Assembly: GCA_013398175.1 (NCBI GenBank)
Contig: VZRZ01002233.1
Span: 532,772 to 596,771 of the forward strand
Direction of reading: 5' to 3'
Origin: Climacteris rufus
Taxonomy: Eukaryota > Chordata > Aves > Passeriformes > Climacteridae
Length of the DNA: 64,000 nucleotides
Shown: positions 14,301 through 28,600 of the stretch, in pieces
Layout of the letters: the number at the start of each line of letters is the position of its first letter
Numbering within the stretch: the first letter of the stretch is position 1
The notes under the pieces: generated by a model
Seen by the model: the letters and a program-made list of their open reading frames with translations, nothing else
Databases searched by the model: none
Told to the model about the DNA's origin: nothing
Program-made: the position numbers and the translations under genes

Positions 14301-14691
14301 CAGTCTTCCACAATGATCAGTAACTCTGTACATATACACACTCTGCACAGCATCAAATTTTTTACAAAGCATGTAATTATGAAAGGATTCTTGTTAAGAC
14401 AGCGTATTTTTTAAAAGTGTCTTTAATTAAAATTTTAAAACCTAATCCATTTATTTCACAATATTTTATATTCTCATTGTAAACTTTCCTATGTAATAGT
14501 GAAGTTAAAAGTAATCAAGTAACTCCGGAAAGTGATGTTGACATTCACTCAGAAGAGAGAAGAAAGAATCCCCCAGTTTTGTTGTATCAGACATCACTTT
14601 TAAAGATTGTGAGAAATATAGTGGGATATACCTCTCATGCTGGGAAATTGAGTACTGTCACTCGCTGGTTCATAGAGATTTGTGCAATTTT

Positions 14692-16592
14692 TTTATTACT
14701 AATATCCCCATAAATGTACTAATTGCACATGTAGAGATTCTCTGCAACACGACTAAAGTGACAAACCACTTACGTTTAACTATGGCTAACTTCTATGCAA
14801 GCTGGTCTTGTAGAAAAATGTTTCTTAAAAACAAAACAAAAAATAAATCATCTTCAATATACGTCATGTTTGGTCACATTTGAAACATGGTCAATTGAAG
14901 TCAGTATCTTTCAGTAGCATGGGGTCTCTAAAGTGTCTTGCACTGGACAGACAAGACTAAACTACCAAAGTCACCAGGTATTATTTGACAAATAGACCAT
15001 AAACTTAGTAAAAAGAAAAAAATACAGTAGCTTCTACATTTGTCTATATTCCTGTCTTTTATGAAAACTATTTCACACTTTCTCACTTTAATTGCTCAAT
15101 TTCTTTGATAGAGAAAAAAATACCACTGCATCTCTAAGAATACCCTGTTCACACAAAAATTAAACATGTATGCTCTAATCAGCCATATACAATAAATATA
15201 TCTAAATCTAAATCTTATTCTTTATGTTCTTCTAAAATCTCTGTATCTATCAGATGCAATGTATGTAGACTCCTGAGATATATGCAAATGACAATAAAGT
15301 AGCTGCTTGTGAGTAACAAGTGATAGAAATGTTAGATATTGGTAATATTTAAAATGAGAGTGGACAAGCAAAGCAAAAGGGTAAAAACAGAATCAGAAGC
15401 TGATTACATTATTTGTTATTACTACTACTATATTTCCAATTTAATGGAGATGCACACTGCATTACAGAAGAATGATAAGACAAATGCCTTTTCCTGAGAT
15501 GCCCACAGGGAGTGATAACAGCACAAATACTAACATTTTGGAGCAGACAAAAGTAATCTTGATGTCCATATTCCCATTATAAAATATTTGAACTAGAGGT
15601 GAAAAATAACTTTAGAGGTGATAGGGTGTGGTGAAATTCTCACAGATGCTTTTTAAGAAAGGTTTGAAAAAAAAGACAGACCTGATTGCTCCTCAAAACA
15701 CAACACAAGGAACTTTGGTATACCCAAACAGATACATGGAAAAGATATGTCCAGAGAGGGATGAAACAGCACAGAGAAAGATAAGTGCTGCTCCATCACA
15801 GGTGTATTTTCAGGAATTCAGCAGTGTTGGACTTTATGTTAAAATCCAGAATTGTCTTAGGTCCTGGTATGTTTTCTTCCAGGACAAGAGAGAGCCCCTG
15901 AGTTCCCAGTTTCACCAGGAAAAGAAATAACTCCCTGAGAATCAACTGGACTCCACACATGAGATGAGGCACAAAAGAAGATGGTCACATTTAAAGGACG
16001 TGATGATGTTAGAAAGTCAAAACTCCAGTTCCCCTCTGCCTACTTTACTACTAAGGAGAATACAATTTCATTTGACAGGGGTTTGATCATAAAATCAAAC
16101 ACATCCTCAAAGTGGCTGACACTTGTGCAGTTAATTTCCTTCATAGTGAGAAATGTTTTTGCTATTCTTCCCCAAGGGGAGGAAAGGCTGGAACATCTCG
16201 ATACATTTAAGGGCTAAGAATCAGAAGAATCTAAATTCCATTCCACATTCCAAGAGAGGAGAGGAAGAGGGCTCATGTTAAATAGGTTTTACAAGACTGC
16301 AAAATGTAATGCAAATAAAGCTGTAAATAAAGTTAAACGGAAAGTAACAAAAGTATAAGCATCTGCTCTGACATCTTTGCTGCTCTTTTGGGGACTGGAC
16401 ATCCAACACTCTTTTGGGAACTGGATTTTGTGCAGAAGGGGAGAAGAGGCAACCTCAGAGACACAAGTCTCAACTCTGAGCTTTGCAGGGTGAAAATGGA
16501 AGTACAAAAATTGAAGTTTCTTTGTTTTGGAAACTGATCTGTGTCTCAGAGGGTGCTGGCTGGAGACAAGGAAGCTGCTGTTCTTCATGCTG
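14692..16592 (-). other. SYK: Probable SYK 3' UTR with candidate poly(A) signals
   Basis: The last SYK exon continues below the stop codon at 16593 with no splice donor needed. On the minus strand the first common variant signal I found, ATTAAA, is at 15440-15445, followed by a U-rich stretch. The first canonical AATAAA is at 14692-14697. The real 3' end could be at either site or further downstream, and no transcript evidence is available. Open frames inside this segment on either strand show nothing recognisable. Confidence 0.4.
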
Positions 16593-16665
16593 CTAGTGGG
16601 AAATGTCATAATAGTAGTTACGTAATCTCAGCTCGACTGCAACAAATCCTGGTCGGTCATCAACG
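16593..16665 (-). CDS. SYK: SYK coding exon 14 (last)
   Basis: Encodes the end of kinase helix I and the C-terminal tail: VDDRPGFVAVELRLRNYYYD, then ISH and a TAG stop. The first base completes Asn609 split with exon 13. The acceptor reads TTTCCACAG. Three consecutive tyrosines (626-628) match human Tyr629-631, a phosphorylation cluster reported to control autoinhibition and adaptor binding. The last three residues differ from human VVN. This short exon has no ATG-initiated frame of its own and is found only by splicing logic. Confidence 0.95.
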
Positions 16666-19600
16666 CTGTGGAAAGATGACAAGTATCACTGTCTAGGAAG
16701 GAGAAAGCTATCAAGGTGCATGGGCCTGATAATGCTTGGGACTCTACCTCAGTGATAGCTCATTTAAAGATGCTCACAATATTTTAAGGCTATCAAAATG
16801 ATGCTACAAAGTTAATACCAAGTGGCAAATACTACTACAGAGCATCCAGACAATGCATTTGCTGTTGCGTCTGTTACTTTGTGGTTGGTGAAGGTACTAG
16901 AGGAAGGAAATGGTAGATCAGATCCATTTAATTTTTTACTTCATTTACTTTAGTAACGATCTGGAGAAAAGAAAATCTGCAGTGCCATATCTGCCTTATA
17001 ACAGGTAGTACAGTCACACAGAGGGGTTAGCACCACTAACAGGAGCCTACCCATACACTATTGACTGTACAATCTTTCTTTTATATCTGCAATTGTTTCT
17101 TTATTTGGAGAACACAATTAAACTAACAATAAGCCCTTAAAATGTCACATTACTTATTGAGAGTTATTCTCCCTGACCTGAACCTTTTTTTTAAAATTTA
17201 TCTTCATTCCAATAATAAAGATATTTGAGTACAAAAAATAAAAATCAGCATGCTTTATGATATGTTTATTAATATAACAAAACCTCATCCCTTTCACTGT
17301 AGAACTGTTACAGCATTCTTCAAGTCAAACCAAAAGGCAGGAATTACTTTTTGGCTGCACATTCTTTCTAGAGTACTAGGTGTAATAAAGCTAACAAAGT
17401 AGCAGGGTACCTAAAAATGAAGTACCACAGCTCCTTCAATTGTAGGCCTTTGTTGGACAAACCTATTCTCCAGGTGACAAACTGTAAGAATAAGTGACAT
17501 TACAGTCACTTTGGATGTTTTCTGGAGACTTCAGTTAGCTAAAAGTAACTTCAACAAAATAGTTTAAAACAATAAATTGTAAACCAGTTTTAATACATTT
17601 TTGCAATATACTAATTAAAATTCAGGTAGGTATTTTTTTTCTACATTTCATAATTCTAATTTCTAAATGGTTATGAAACAGAACAAATGGTTCTGACATA
17701 TCAGGTATAAGCTGAAAAGATGTTTAGTCTCTCACTGATAAGAAATCAGTGTGGGATCCAATTTGAATATGTTCAGTAATGAGAGATGAGAAAAATAGGT
17801 CAAAACAATTAATTATTGAGGAATGGAATACATATTTTGGTGATATGATTTTGCAATTTCAGAAAAGTCTTGGAAATTAAAATTAAACAGAATAAAGTCC
17901 AAAATTAAACAAAATTATTCGTTTAATTTTAAACTTTATTTGCAAAATACAATACTGACCTTTTTGTAGACTTGTTTTTTTATGATACCCTGTATTTTGT
18001 ATATAAATCTTTCAACAAACTCTGTTGTGCAAAATCAGCTCCTTGTAGAACACTCTATGACTGAAAAAGTTTTCTCCTGAAAGTGCAGTTGACTCCTTAG
18101 CTTGAAGGACAGTTGTAAGCTAAACACCAGTTGAAAAGATGTATTTTGAAACAACTCTTCCTCAACCCCTCTCTGGCTATCACCCATGTAGATTAAAATA
18201 TACTTCTATCAAAAGAGCATCCCATCACACTCACTTGTATGTCCAACACAATTTCATTAGACTATAGACTTCTGTTGGACAGACTTCAGGACGTTCCATT
18301 CGTTCTCCTCTTTCAATCATCTGTGCAACTTCACCGCCTTTCATTCCCTGGAACAGGGTGACCAGAACAATCAGTCATCCAGGTTGCAAAGGTTACAGCA
18401 GACATGATAGTCTCAACCTAACAGAGGCCTGGAACTGATTTTTGGGCTATCCTTTGACTTATTTCAACAACACTTTTTAGGTAGGCAAAGATATTGGTTC
18501 AAATTTGCTCTGAATTTTTACAGAAAAAATATGGCTCAATATAACCACTCACCTTGTAAGGTTTTTGCCCATACGAGAAAGCTTCCCACATTAAAACTCC
18601 AAAGCTCCAGACATCACTTTTGCTAGAAAATTTGTAGAAATTCATGCATTCTGGAGCATACCATTTGACTGGCCATTTTCCATGACTTTGTGCCTAAAAT
18701 AAGTCATAACAGAAAGGAAAAAAAGCAGGCTAGATACAATGATGATAGTAAACACCACCTGAATGCACATAATCCAAGTTATCTTATATCTGCACACATT
18801 TGTACTAAGTACCATAACATTTCTGGTTCAGTTGGCTTTAGAGAAAATGGGTAACAGCTTCTTCAAAAGTGTTACAAAATTGTTCCTAATCTTCCACTTT
18901 CAAAATAATGCACTGAAGTGAAATCTATGGTAAAAAACCGCTTAGCTACATGACTTGGAGTCATGTTTTTAGCACCATTCAATTTAAAGTTGCTCTTTAA
19001 AATTAATTTTTTCCATTTAGGCTGTCCATAAAGAGTGAGAGAGGCACACCCAGGAGTGGGTGCTGTATTTCAAAGCACAGTGACTGCCTTGTGGCAAACG
19101 ACTGTTTGCCTAAATTATGCCGTAACACTGCATTACGAACATTCTAGTGTCAAGCTATACAAGCACAGTGCTAGGTCTAGTGACAGAACCCTACTGCATC
19201 CTGTGGAGTTGTAAAGAGAATGGACTTTTGATATGAATTCTCAAGCTTCTGAGATTGAGATTGACAAGCATCTCTGAGTAGGCTACTGGCAGTGACTTAA
19301 GATGCCTTTTCTGGCAGCAGTTACTCTTCCTGTGCAGCAAGACCATCAGAAGGGAGCCTGTGCTTGCTCCTCCACTGCAGTGCTTCATGGGTTGGATTAT
19401 TCACTTTAAACAGCTCATAAAAGAGAACAGGCAGAAGGAAGAAGTAATCTGAATTGCAAGAGCAATATATCAGGAAAAAAAGATACAAACATGGTAACAG
19501 CCCCTATCTCCCACCTTTTACCTTATTAAATGTCACAATTATTTGAAACACTTTAGCTGTACAGAGGTCCAATTAATTGAAAACCAATATAAATGAATTT

Positions 19601-22600
19601 TGCTTAGGTTAATTTATTATTTAATAATACTATTTTTCCAAAAACCTCTCCTAATTCTGTTCTATTAGTCAGTCTATTAGTGCTAGCCTACATTTTCCTT
19701 GGACACGATTAGAACCATTTTGCAACACATACATTTTCCCCATTTTTTATAAAGTAACATCTCATTTCCACAGTAAATTTCAATCTTCTAATGACAAGTT
19801 TACCAGAAGTAAATGAAAGTAGACAAGTAAAATGAGGGACAAGCTTTTTCCTCCCTACACATCTCGTAATGTTGATCACATATTTTGAATATTGGTAATC
19901 TAATATCAGGTTATAAATAATGAATTATACATAATATTTATAATTTTCAACTTTGAAAACCAATGGCATTTCAACTGAAAATAACTTTATTAAGCTATGC
20001 TACTACACATCTTTCATATCTTGTTCAAACCTTACCTTGTAATAATTTTCGTCAGCACTTAGAGCTTTAGAAAGTCCAAAGTCACTAATTTTGGCATAAT
20101 GTTGGGTGACTAATAGCACATTTCTTGCAGCCAGATCCCTGTGAACAAAGTTATTCTCCTCCAGGTATTTCATCCCCATGGAAACCTGATGCACCAGCTC
20201 TGTTATATTCTTCTCTGTGACATGTCTGAAAATCACAATTGAATTTTAAAGAGGTCAGTAGTTCATTTTCATGACTTTTCATGGAGTTCAAATACAAATC
20301 TTTACTGTGAACTTGTCCACATCACACTGAGAACCTGATCCACTTACATTTAGCTAAGTTTCAGTTAGAAAAGGCAATCTAGGTTGCCTGTCCTGGGGAG
20401 GGTGATGAGTGATCACATCGATAGAGGAGCAACTGAAGGATACGTGAAAATCCTCTCATCTATTCAAAATACACTATTTTGGCAGAAATACTTGACTGTT
20501 CAGAGACAGGTGTAAGATAACCATGTTCCAGTGAAGAGTAACTACAATAATTAATTATTACACTAACAACATATCAATTGTCTTTAAAGAAAAAGAAAAA
20601 ATAAAAGAAAGGACCGTATCCTATGAAATAGAATCAAAATTTACATACCTATTTTTTTGCAAAAACCTGTTCAATGGCCCAAGCTCAGCCATTTCCATTA
20701 CTAACATCCAGGCCTCAGCTTCACATATACCTATCATTCGGACAATATATGGGTTATCCAGTTGCTGCATTACATTTGCTTCTCTCAGTAATTCATCCTT
20801 TATGGCTGGATCATTACTCTCATTCTTCAGAATTTTTACAGCCACTGGCTTGGCACCCCTGCAAAAAAGAATCCAATTCTGGGACTAGCAGCTGAAAAAT
20901 CTGTGCACTAATGCACATAATCTTCATCAGATGTTTCCATGCACATAGTACAAATTGTGACAAACGACAGAACTGACATTCAGAGGAGAAAAAGAGCAAC
21001 CGTAACAGAAACATCTCTCTATCAAATGCTCAGAAGTCAGCTAAGCAAAAGAGCAAGAAAGAAAAGAACCTTACAAAATTACAGATTGTCATAAAAATGC
21101 CTTAAGAAGCCTGCAAACAAACACACGGGACAAAATTTTCTTGCCCACTCTGGCAAAAAAAGCTATGAAGAGCTTTCTTAAGCACTGTTTTGGGGGTAAG
21201 ATTAAGAACATGCAGCACTGCAAGGCCCCAGGGCAGTGCTCTGAAATCCTGAGAATCTAAGTCTACTTCTGTAACCTTCCATTCATACAGCAAACAGAAA
21301 GAGTGACTGATGAGATCGACAGAGCTTAAGTGTGAAACAAGATTAAAAAACACAAAAGCTGAGATCACAGCCCTTCAAATCCCTACAGCCTACATTGGAA
21401 AAATAAAAATCCCTCCTGCCTCTGAAAACCTTGGTTAAAGAAATGCCTCCAACTTCAAGTGATGAGCATCTATACGTAGTCAGTTCATGCATGTAGACAG
21501 CATACTGATAACATTTTACTTTGAAAATGCATGAACAGTCAAGTATAAACAGGGGCTGTTCCTACTGACATTACATGATAAAAAATGTTCCAACATGTTC
21601 TGTCTTCTTGAAAATCAACATTCCAGCTTCATGAAACTGGTATTTATCGCACTTATTTTAGACAAAAATCTCTTTGCTGTAGGTAAACTGTCCATGGCAC
21701 TCTACACTGTTTCTGAAAGAGATGTTGTGCAGATGGGAAATACTGCGTAGCATTAGTGCTCTTGCAAACTATAGGAAGGCAGTGGAATTCCCCACTCTAC
21801 TATCCCAGTCAGGAGAGGAAGTAGTCATAAGGAGCAGTTCCCCACTTTACAGACAAAAATGAGTGCATAAGTGTACGTCCATAGAGAGAAACTGCTGAAT
21901 ATTAGCCCAAATTACTTACAGTCTGTCACCCCAAACGATATGCAAAGATTACTGCTGCTACAGAAAGTAAAGGCTAGAGCTTTTACAGATTAGACTCCAT
22001 GAAAACAGAAGGAAACACTCACTTTTTCATCTTATAGAACCCTTTCTTTACAGTACCAAAGTTGCCAGAGCCAAGTTCACCTTCCTCCAAAGTTAACAAT
22101 TTCCTGTCAAGAGTGACATTTTTTGGTTTAATTTCATCTGGATCAGCATATGGACTTTCATAGACTTCAGTATCCATGGGTAAGGCCTCTCTCTGATCAC
22201 CTGCAGTTCAAACAATGCAAAAATTAGACATTATTTTAGGTATTTTTGCTGCTACAGACAATATATTTACTTTTTCTAAGTTCAAGATCATCAGTGTGTT
22301 TGACTTAAAAGGGCATTATAAAGAAACCACATACAGTCCATCTCTATGCACTTCAGAACACACCAAAGGACAGAGCCTCCCCCTGGTAACATGCTCTAAG
22401 TACTGAACATTCTTGCAATGTGAAACAGGAGGTTCCTCAACAGAAGGAGGGTTAAAGGTTGACCCCTCTCCTTAGTACTTCCCATTAGTTACCTCACACA
22501 ATTCTTCACTCAGAATGCTGCCTTATATGTACTTCACTCTTAGGAACCCAACTTTAATTGCATTACGCTTGGCACTGTGGATGCAGCAGGGCACAATTCT

Positions 22601-25600
22601 TTTTATGATGTGCAAGGACATAACTTTTAGAGTCAAAGAAATGATAATATTCTACTTCAATGGGGGAAAAGGGGTTTCTGCTAAATGGTTTTTGTTATAT
22701 ATGGCGACAACTGGAACTTTCAGGTACCAGGCTTGAGTTATGATAGTGGATATACCAATATGTAACAGAATATTAAATATTTGCAAGATAAAAAGAAATA
22801 TGGATTGACAGATCTCTGTCATACAGAAGAAAATTGTATTCATGATATAAATTACTCTGCCTACCTTTTTCTGCTCCTCTGTTCCTTTGCAATACATAAG
22901 GATTAAAAGGTGCTTCTTCTGGTGGGTGGCCAATAGTTGACTGCAGCTGTGGCACACAAATAAAGTTTTTCTGTTTAACAATGAATAGGTAAGCTAACAG
23001 CTTTTTTCCCCAAGGATTTTGGCATAAAGATTGCAAGAGGCCCATAAGTGAGAATCAGAAAGCAAGAAAGGGATCCAGAAGAGGTTATCTCATTTTGGAG
23101 GTTATTGCTAGAGCAGGCCAAAAGCACAGAAAGATACTGCATATATTTCAGAGCATTAGATAAGAGAGAATTAACTGTACTGCACAAATCTTATTCTGCA
23201 GATATTAAATGTACATGTTCAAGTCTGCCATGTAACACAAGTAGTCATAAGGATTTCTCTTTAATCTGTCCTTCCTCCTTCTCCCAGGTATCTCTCCCCA
23301 TATCTAGGCCATAGAGAAATTGCTAGTACAAATGAAAACAAAAACCAATTTCCTGTTTCTCTTGTGGATATTACAGAAGGACTCTATTTTAAAGAAGTGG
23401 AAGAAAGTGGAGTAAACAGTTGCTACTTTAATAGGCTTGTGTAACATCGGGGACAAACATCACGGACCAGATATCAGGCCAGTCTGTCTGTTCTGAGGAG
23501 GAAGAAAATTACCCAATTAATTGAGCATTTGATTAAATACAATCCCTTTACCTCTACTCTTGTCAGAGAAATAATATGCAGTACACAAACCATCCCATCC
23601 ATTGTGTGTTCTGGGGCTCCTTGCCTGACTATGGCACAATAAAGTACAGATGAAAAAAACTACTAATTTGGTCTCTTCTGTTTTTGAGCTGTTGCGAACA
23701 TGGAATTACAGAGCCTATTTCTGCAGGTTAGTTTCTTTTCAAGTAAAGAGAAACAAAGCTCTAGTGGTAGCTGTCCTTGCCCATGGCAAAGGGATTGGAA
23801 CGAGATGATCTTTAAGGTCCCTTCCAACACAAACCATTCTATGATTCTGTGAAGTTTCCTGTAGTGAACTACTGGATACAATAGAAGTTTATCATTTGGC
23901 CACTGCCTTTAGTAGGGGAAACACCTGACCTGGGCACTAGAGACCTTGAAATAATAATGAAGTTGGATGAAGTAGAAAAGGTTTCACTACATAGATTTTA
24001 CTGCAAACCATGAGTAGGAAGCCAGCTCTCAACAATATTCAGGCCTAATGGGATGAGCACAGTGAGATCAGGCATAATAAGGCTAATGTTTCTGACTTGA
24101 ATTGTTCAGTATTAGGAACAGTGTTACAAGGCCATTTGCTGTCAAGGCAAATCACAAAACCCAAGACAGTTCTGGGATAGGTCAAGGAACAAACTGACTG
24201 ACCTACTAATCTCGAGAACAAGGGGGGCAAATTAAGATACAAAACAAGATCCTCAGCCCTAGTTTTGTTTTTCTAGACTGATTCACCCTGTCAGCTTTCC
24301 AAGACCTGTGTCACTCTGTTTCACACAGGTAATTCATTAAACCCAAACCCCCACTGACTGGAAGTCAACGGGCATACTTTGAACTGGCCAAACGTAATTA
24401 ATGTACACCAAATTTGTACATCTCAAGAATACATTCACCAGTGAAGAATAGCTTATAAAAACATAACCCTGGCCAAGACATAGCTGAGTTCTCAAATGGG
24501 ACACATAGAGACATTCCTGCTCTTTGCACTTCAAGAACAACAACAACAACAACAACAATAAAATCAGAAAGGATTGGATGCTCTTGTTCAGCAACTGCAT
24601 AAAAAAACTAAGTACATCAATTCTGTCCTTGTAAATAAAGCCCTGTGAACTGGAAATCACACAGTGACACTAAATATAACAAAGTGGGTTATCTTTCTCA
24701 GAGAGCTGCTCATGTTTAAGAAGAATGATAGTGCCTTATATATCATTAGTGTTAGCTTGGTTAACTAATATGTGTGGAATGTTATTTATAATTGTTGCAG
24801 ATTGATTAAGTATCTTACTAATGTCTTTTTCATTAATATTCCTTCCTTCCTCTCTGGAAGGAAATGGGAGACCTGGCTACCCTGGACAAAGAGAAGGCTG
24901 AGGTTCTCAATGACTTCTATGCCTCAGCCTTTAATGGCAAGTGCTGTAGCCACAGCACCCAAGTCAAGAAAGGCAAAAGCAGGGACTGGGAGAATGAACA
25001 CCCTAAGACCACTGTAGGAGAGGATCAGGTTTGTGATCATCTAGGGAACTTGAATGTGTACAAGTCCACAAAACCCAAGGAGATGCATTTGAGGATCCTG
25101 AGGGAGCTGGCAGATGAAGTTGCTAAGCCACTATCTGTCATTTTTTAAAAATCGTGGCAGTCAGGTCAAGTCCCTGATGACTGGAAAAAGGGAAACATGA
25201 CCCCCATTTTTAAAAAGGGGAAAGCAGAAGACCTGAGGAGCTACAGACCAGTCAGTCTTACCTCTGTACCAGGCACGATCATAGAGCAGATTATCCTCGA
25301 AACTATACTAAGTCCCATGGAAAACAAAGAGGTGATTTGTAACAGCCAACATGATTTTACTAAGGGAAAATTATACCTAACAAATCTGGTGACCTTCTGT
25401 GACAGGGCTACAGCATTGGTGAATGGGGCAGAGCAGTTGACACTGTCTACGTGGATTTATGGAAAGCATTTGTCCTGCATGGCATCCTTGTCCATAAACT
25501 GGAGAGATGTGGATTTGATGGATGAACCACTCAGTGGATAAAGAATTGGCTGGATGACTGCACACAAAGAGTTGTGGTCAAAGGGTCAATGTCTATGTGG

Positions 25601-28600
25601 ACACCAGTGATGAGTGCTGTCCCTCAGGGGTCAGTACTGGGGTGGATACTGTTCAACATCTTGGCTGGTGACATGGACAGTGGGATCAAGGGCACCCTCA
25701 GCAATTTCACTGAAGACACCAAGCTGTGTGGTGCAGTGATGCTGGAGGGAAAGGACACCATCCAGAGGGACCTGGACAGGTTGGAAAGGTGGGTCTGTGT
25801 GAAACTCATGAAGTTCAACAAGCCCAAGTGCAAGGTGTTGTACCTGGGGCAAGGCAATCCCAGACACACCTACAGGTTGGGCAGAGAAGTGACTGAAAGC
25901 AGTCCTGAGGAGAAGGACTTGGGGTGATGGTTGATGAAAAGCTCAACATCCAAAGCAGTGTGGCCAGCAGAGCAAGGGCAGAGATTTCGCCCCTAAACTC
26001 CCCTCTAGTGAGACCCCACCTGGTGTGCAGCATCCAGCTCTGGTGCCTGCAACACAGGAAGGACATGGAACTGATGAAGCAAGTCCACAGGAGGCCACAA
26101 AGTTGGTAAGGAGAATAGAGTGCCTCCCCTACGAAGACAGGCTGAGAAAGATGGAGCTGTTCATCCTGGGGAAGAGAAGGCTGTGTGGAAACCTCACGGC
26201 AACCTTCCAGTATCTGAAGGGGGCCTACAGGGAAGCTGAAGGGAGACCCTTCATCAGGAACTGTAGTGAGAGGACAAGGAGTAATGGGTACAAACTGAAA
26301 GAAGGAACATTTATTTTAGATATTAGGATGAAATTTTTACTATGAGGGTGGTGAGGCACTGGAATAGGTTGTCCAGGGAGACTGTGGATGCCCCATCCCT
26401 GTAAGTGTTCAAGGAGAGATTAGATAAGGCCTTGAACAACTGGATGTAGTAGAAGGTGTCCCTGCTCATGACAGAGGGAGTTGGAACTAGATGTTCTTTA
26501 AGGTCCCTTACAAGCCTTAACATTCTATGATTCTATAATTTCAGATTGAACTACAATTTAATATTTCACAGGCACTTTTTCAGCTCCTATTAGTAACTTG
26601 GAAAAATTGTGCATCACCCAGAAACCCTCAAACATGTTTCTTTAGTGTGCCAGTAATGTATTCATGGCATGTAGCACCCTACAGAACTTTGAATACGATT
26701 TTCTACAAGGAATTAAAAATTTCTACCAGGAATTGGATTTTTTTCTCTTAAAGTCAAACAAGGCTGACTAGAAATGGTGCAGAAAGTGTGCATTAGTGCA
26801 TGTACAGTGATCTGAGTAATAGTAAAATAAAACTTCATTTTTATTTAACTGTCATTTAAATGCAGAGTCCATTCTGCCCCACACTTTTAAAACAACAAGT
26901 TCAATTCTGCAGATCTTTTTTTGGACAAAGGGATGTATGTCTTAATACAACCAAAGTATAGGATAACAAATTACTTCTTGTATTCTTACAAGAAATAGAG
27001 AATAGGCAAAATGACCATAGATATATTCAACCACTAAAAAGGAATACAAGAAAAGAGTCCACTAGAAGAGCCTGTTAAAAATGTTACATGTGAATTAAAT
27101 GGCTCCCACTACTCTAAATCTGGTTTTTACAGTAAGGATTATTATTTTATAGTAATTAGTATAGTAATATTCTCATGAAGTGCAATTTTCTTTCAGGTTA
27201 ATAATTCTAGTTTGAAAAAATGCAGACCAGAAAGTCATCTTATTTTATTAAACCAAGCTGAATAGCAAAATACTTCATGACAAAGATGTCATTAGCCAAA
27301 TCCTGAATGAGCTTTGGCTAAGGCATCTCAGTTGCCACTAGGTGGCACGAGTTCATTTAAATTGTCTAAATTACCAATTTTACACTCGTAAAGCAGCCTG
27401 AAAAATTTTGATCTGGATGCTAAAATTTAATACAAATAGTGCATTTGTGAAATTTAAAAAAAAATCCCAAGAATTACTAAATATAACATAACATATATAA
27501 TAAACATAATTTTTCTCATTTACTGTCTGAAAGCTTTTGACATAGCAGAATTAATTGCCTAATTAACCAGGTCTACAGTAAACTCTGCATGTTGGGGTTA
27601 ATGAATGGTAAAGCTTGGAGTTGTTCAGAGCAGGACTTTTGTCTCGAGTCTAAAATCTGGCAGTATGATGTGGGCTTGAGTATTCAGGGTTAAGTACATG
27701 TAGATGGTGATCCAATCAGGTTTTTTGAAATTACTTTCTTAAATGATTGGTCCTTCTCTGACAATATGCTTCAGTCTCGTCTCTGTGTATGCTGCTGAGA
27801 AGGCAGGAAATAGTTACTTGACAGCAGAAAGTGACCAGGTTAACAGACAGTACTGGGACCAAAGCCATGTCTACGGAGTTCAGACCCCACATTCACTTTT
27901 CTGAATCAACCCAAAATGTGCCATAGTTAGGCACTGTATTTCAGATGGTTTAGAGCAGAACCTGACACTGTCTCTCTATTTGTATATGATAAACACACAT
28001 TGAAGAAGAGATGTGGGTACTGTAGGGATACACAGCTGACAACAGCTATTGGTACTTCAGCACAAAAGTGAGCTGAAGTTGTAGGAAAAGAATATTTGCT
28101 ATTTATCAGTATTATCAAATACAGTATACATCAAACACAGCTTTTCACTCTGAACAGCAGCATACCTCTAGGGCTTTTCATGCTTGCTCATTTTTGCTGA
28201 AGAGCAACCAGAAATAAATCAATAAACATAAAGAGAAACTCAAGGATCAAACAGGGGCATACATGTTATTCTCAGCATGCAAACAAACTCATAACTACAT
28301 GCTTCAGAACCACACCAGTTACTGGACAGCACCATTTTCTGGCCATGCAACAGCATTTTCACAAGGATAGGCTAGGGCTCCTCTTGGCTCCCTGGTATCC
28401 TATAAACTTTCCCATTCTCCGTGGTCTTACACTGGCCTAAATGTAATGGCATGCATAACAAGCATTGTGCACATAGGTTATGTAAGAATATATTTTGTTG
28501 TTGTTATTGTTCTCTAAATGTGCTCACTAATAACATAATTGTGTAAGCAGGACAATATTCTGATTAGGAAGGATAGTACAAAATACAATTTCATTTTTCT

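Larger units (their letters stand above)
2581..14691. other. Intergenic DNA downstream of SYK
   Basis: No gene is supported in this 12 kb. Open frames up to 158 codons exist (for example 9082-9558 minus, 11906-12304 plus and 5612-5992 plus), but none shows a recognisable domain, consistent splice sites or coding-like composition. The region holds short TA and TG repeats, homopolymer T and A runs (near 7672, 8754 and 12190), a T/G-only tract with an assembly gap at 7252-7310, and a second T/G-rich stretch near 10487-10537. Old, diverged repeats that I cannot recognise by eye may also be present. Confidence 0.55.
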
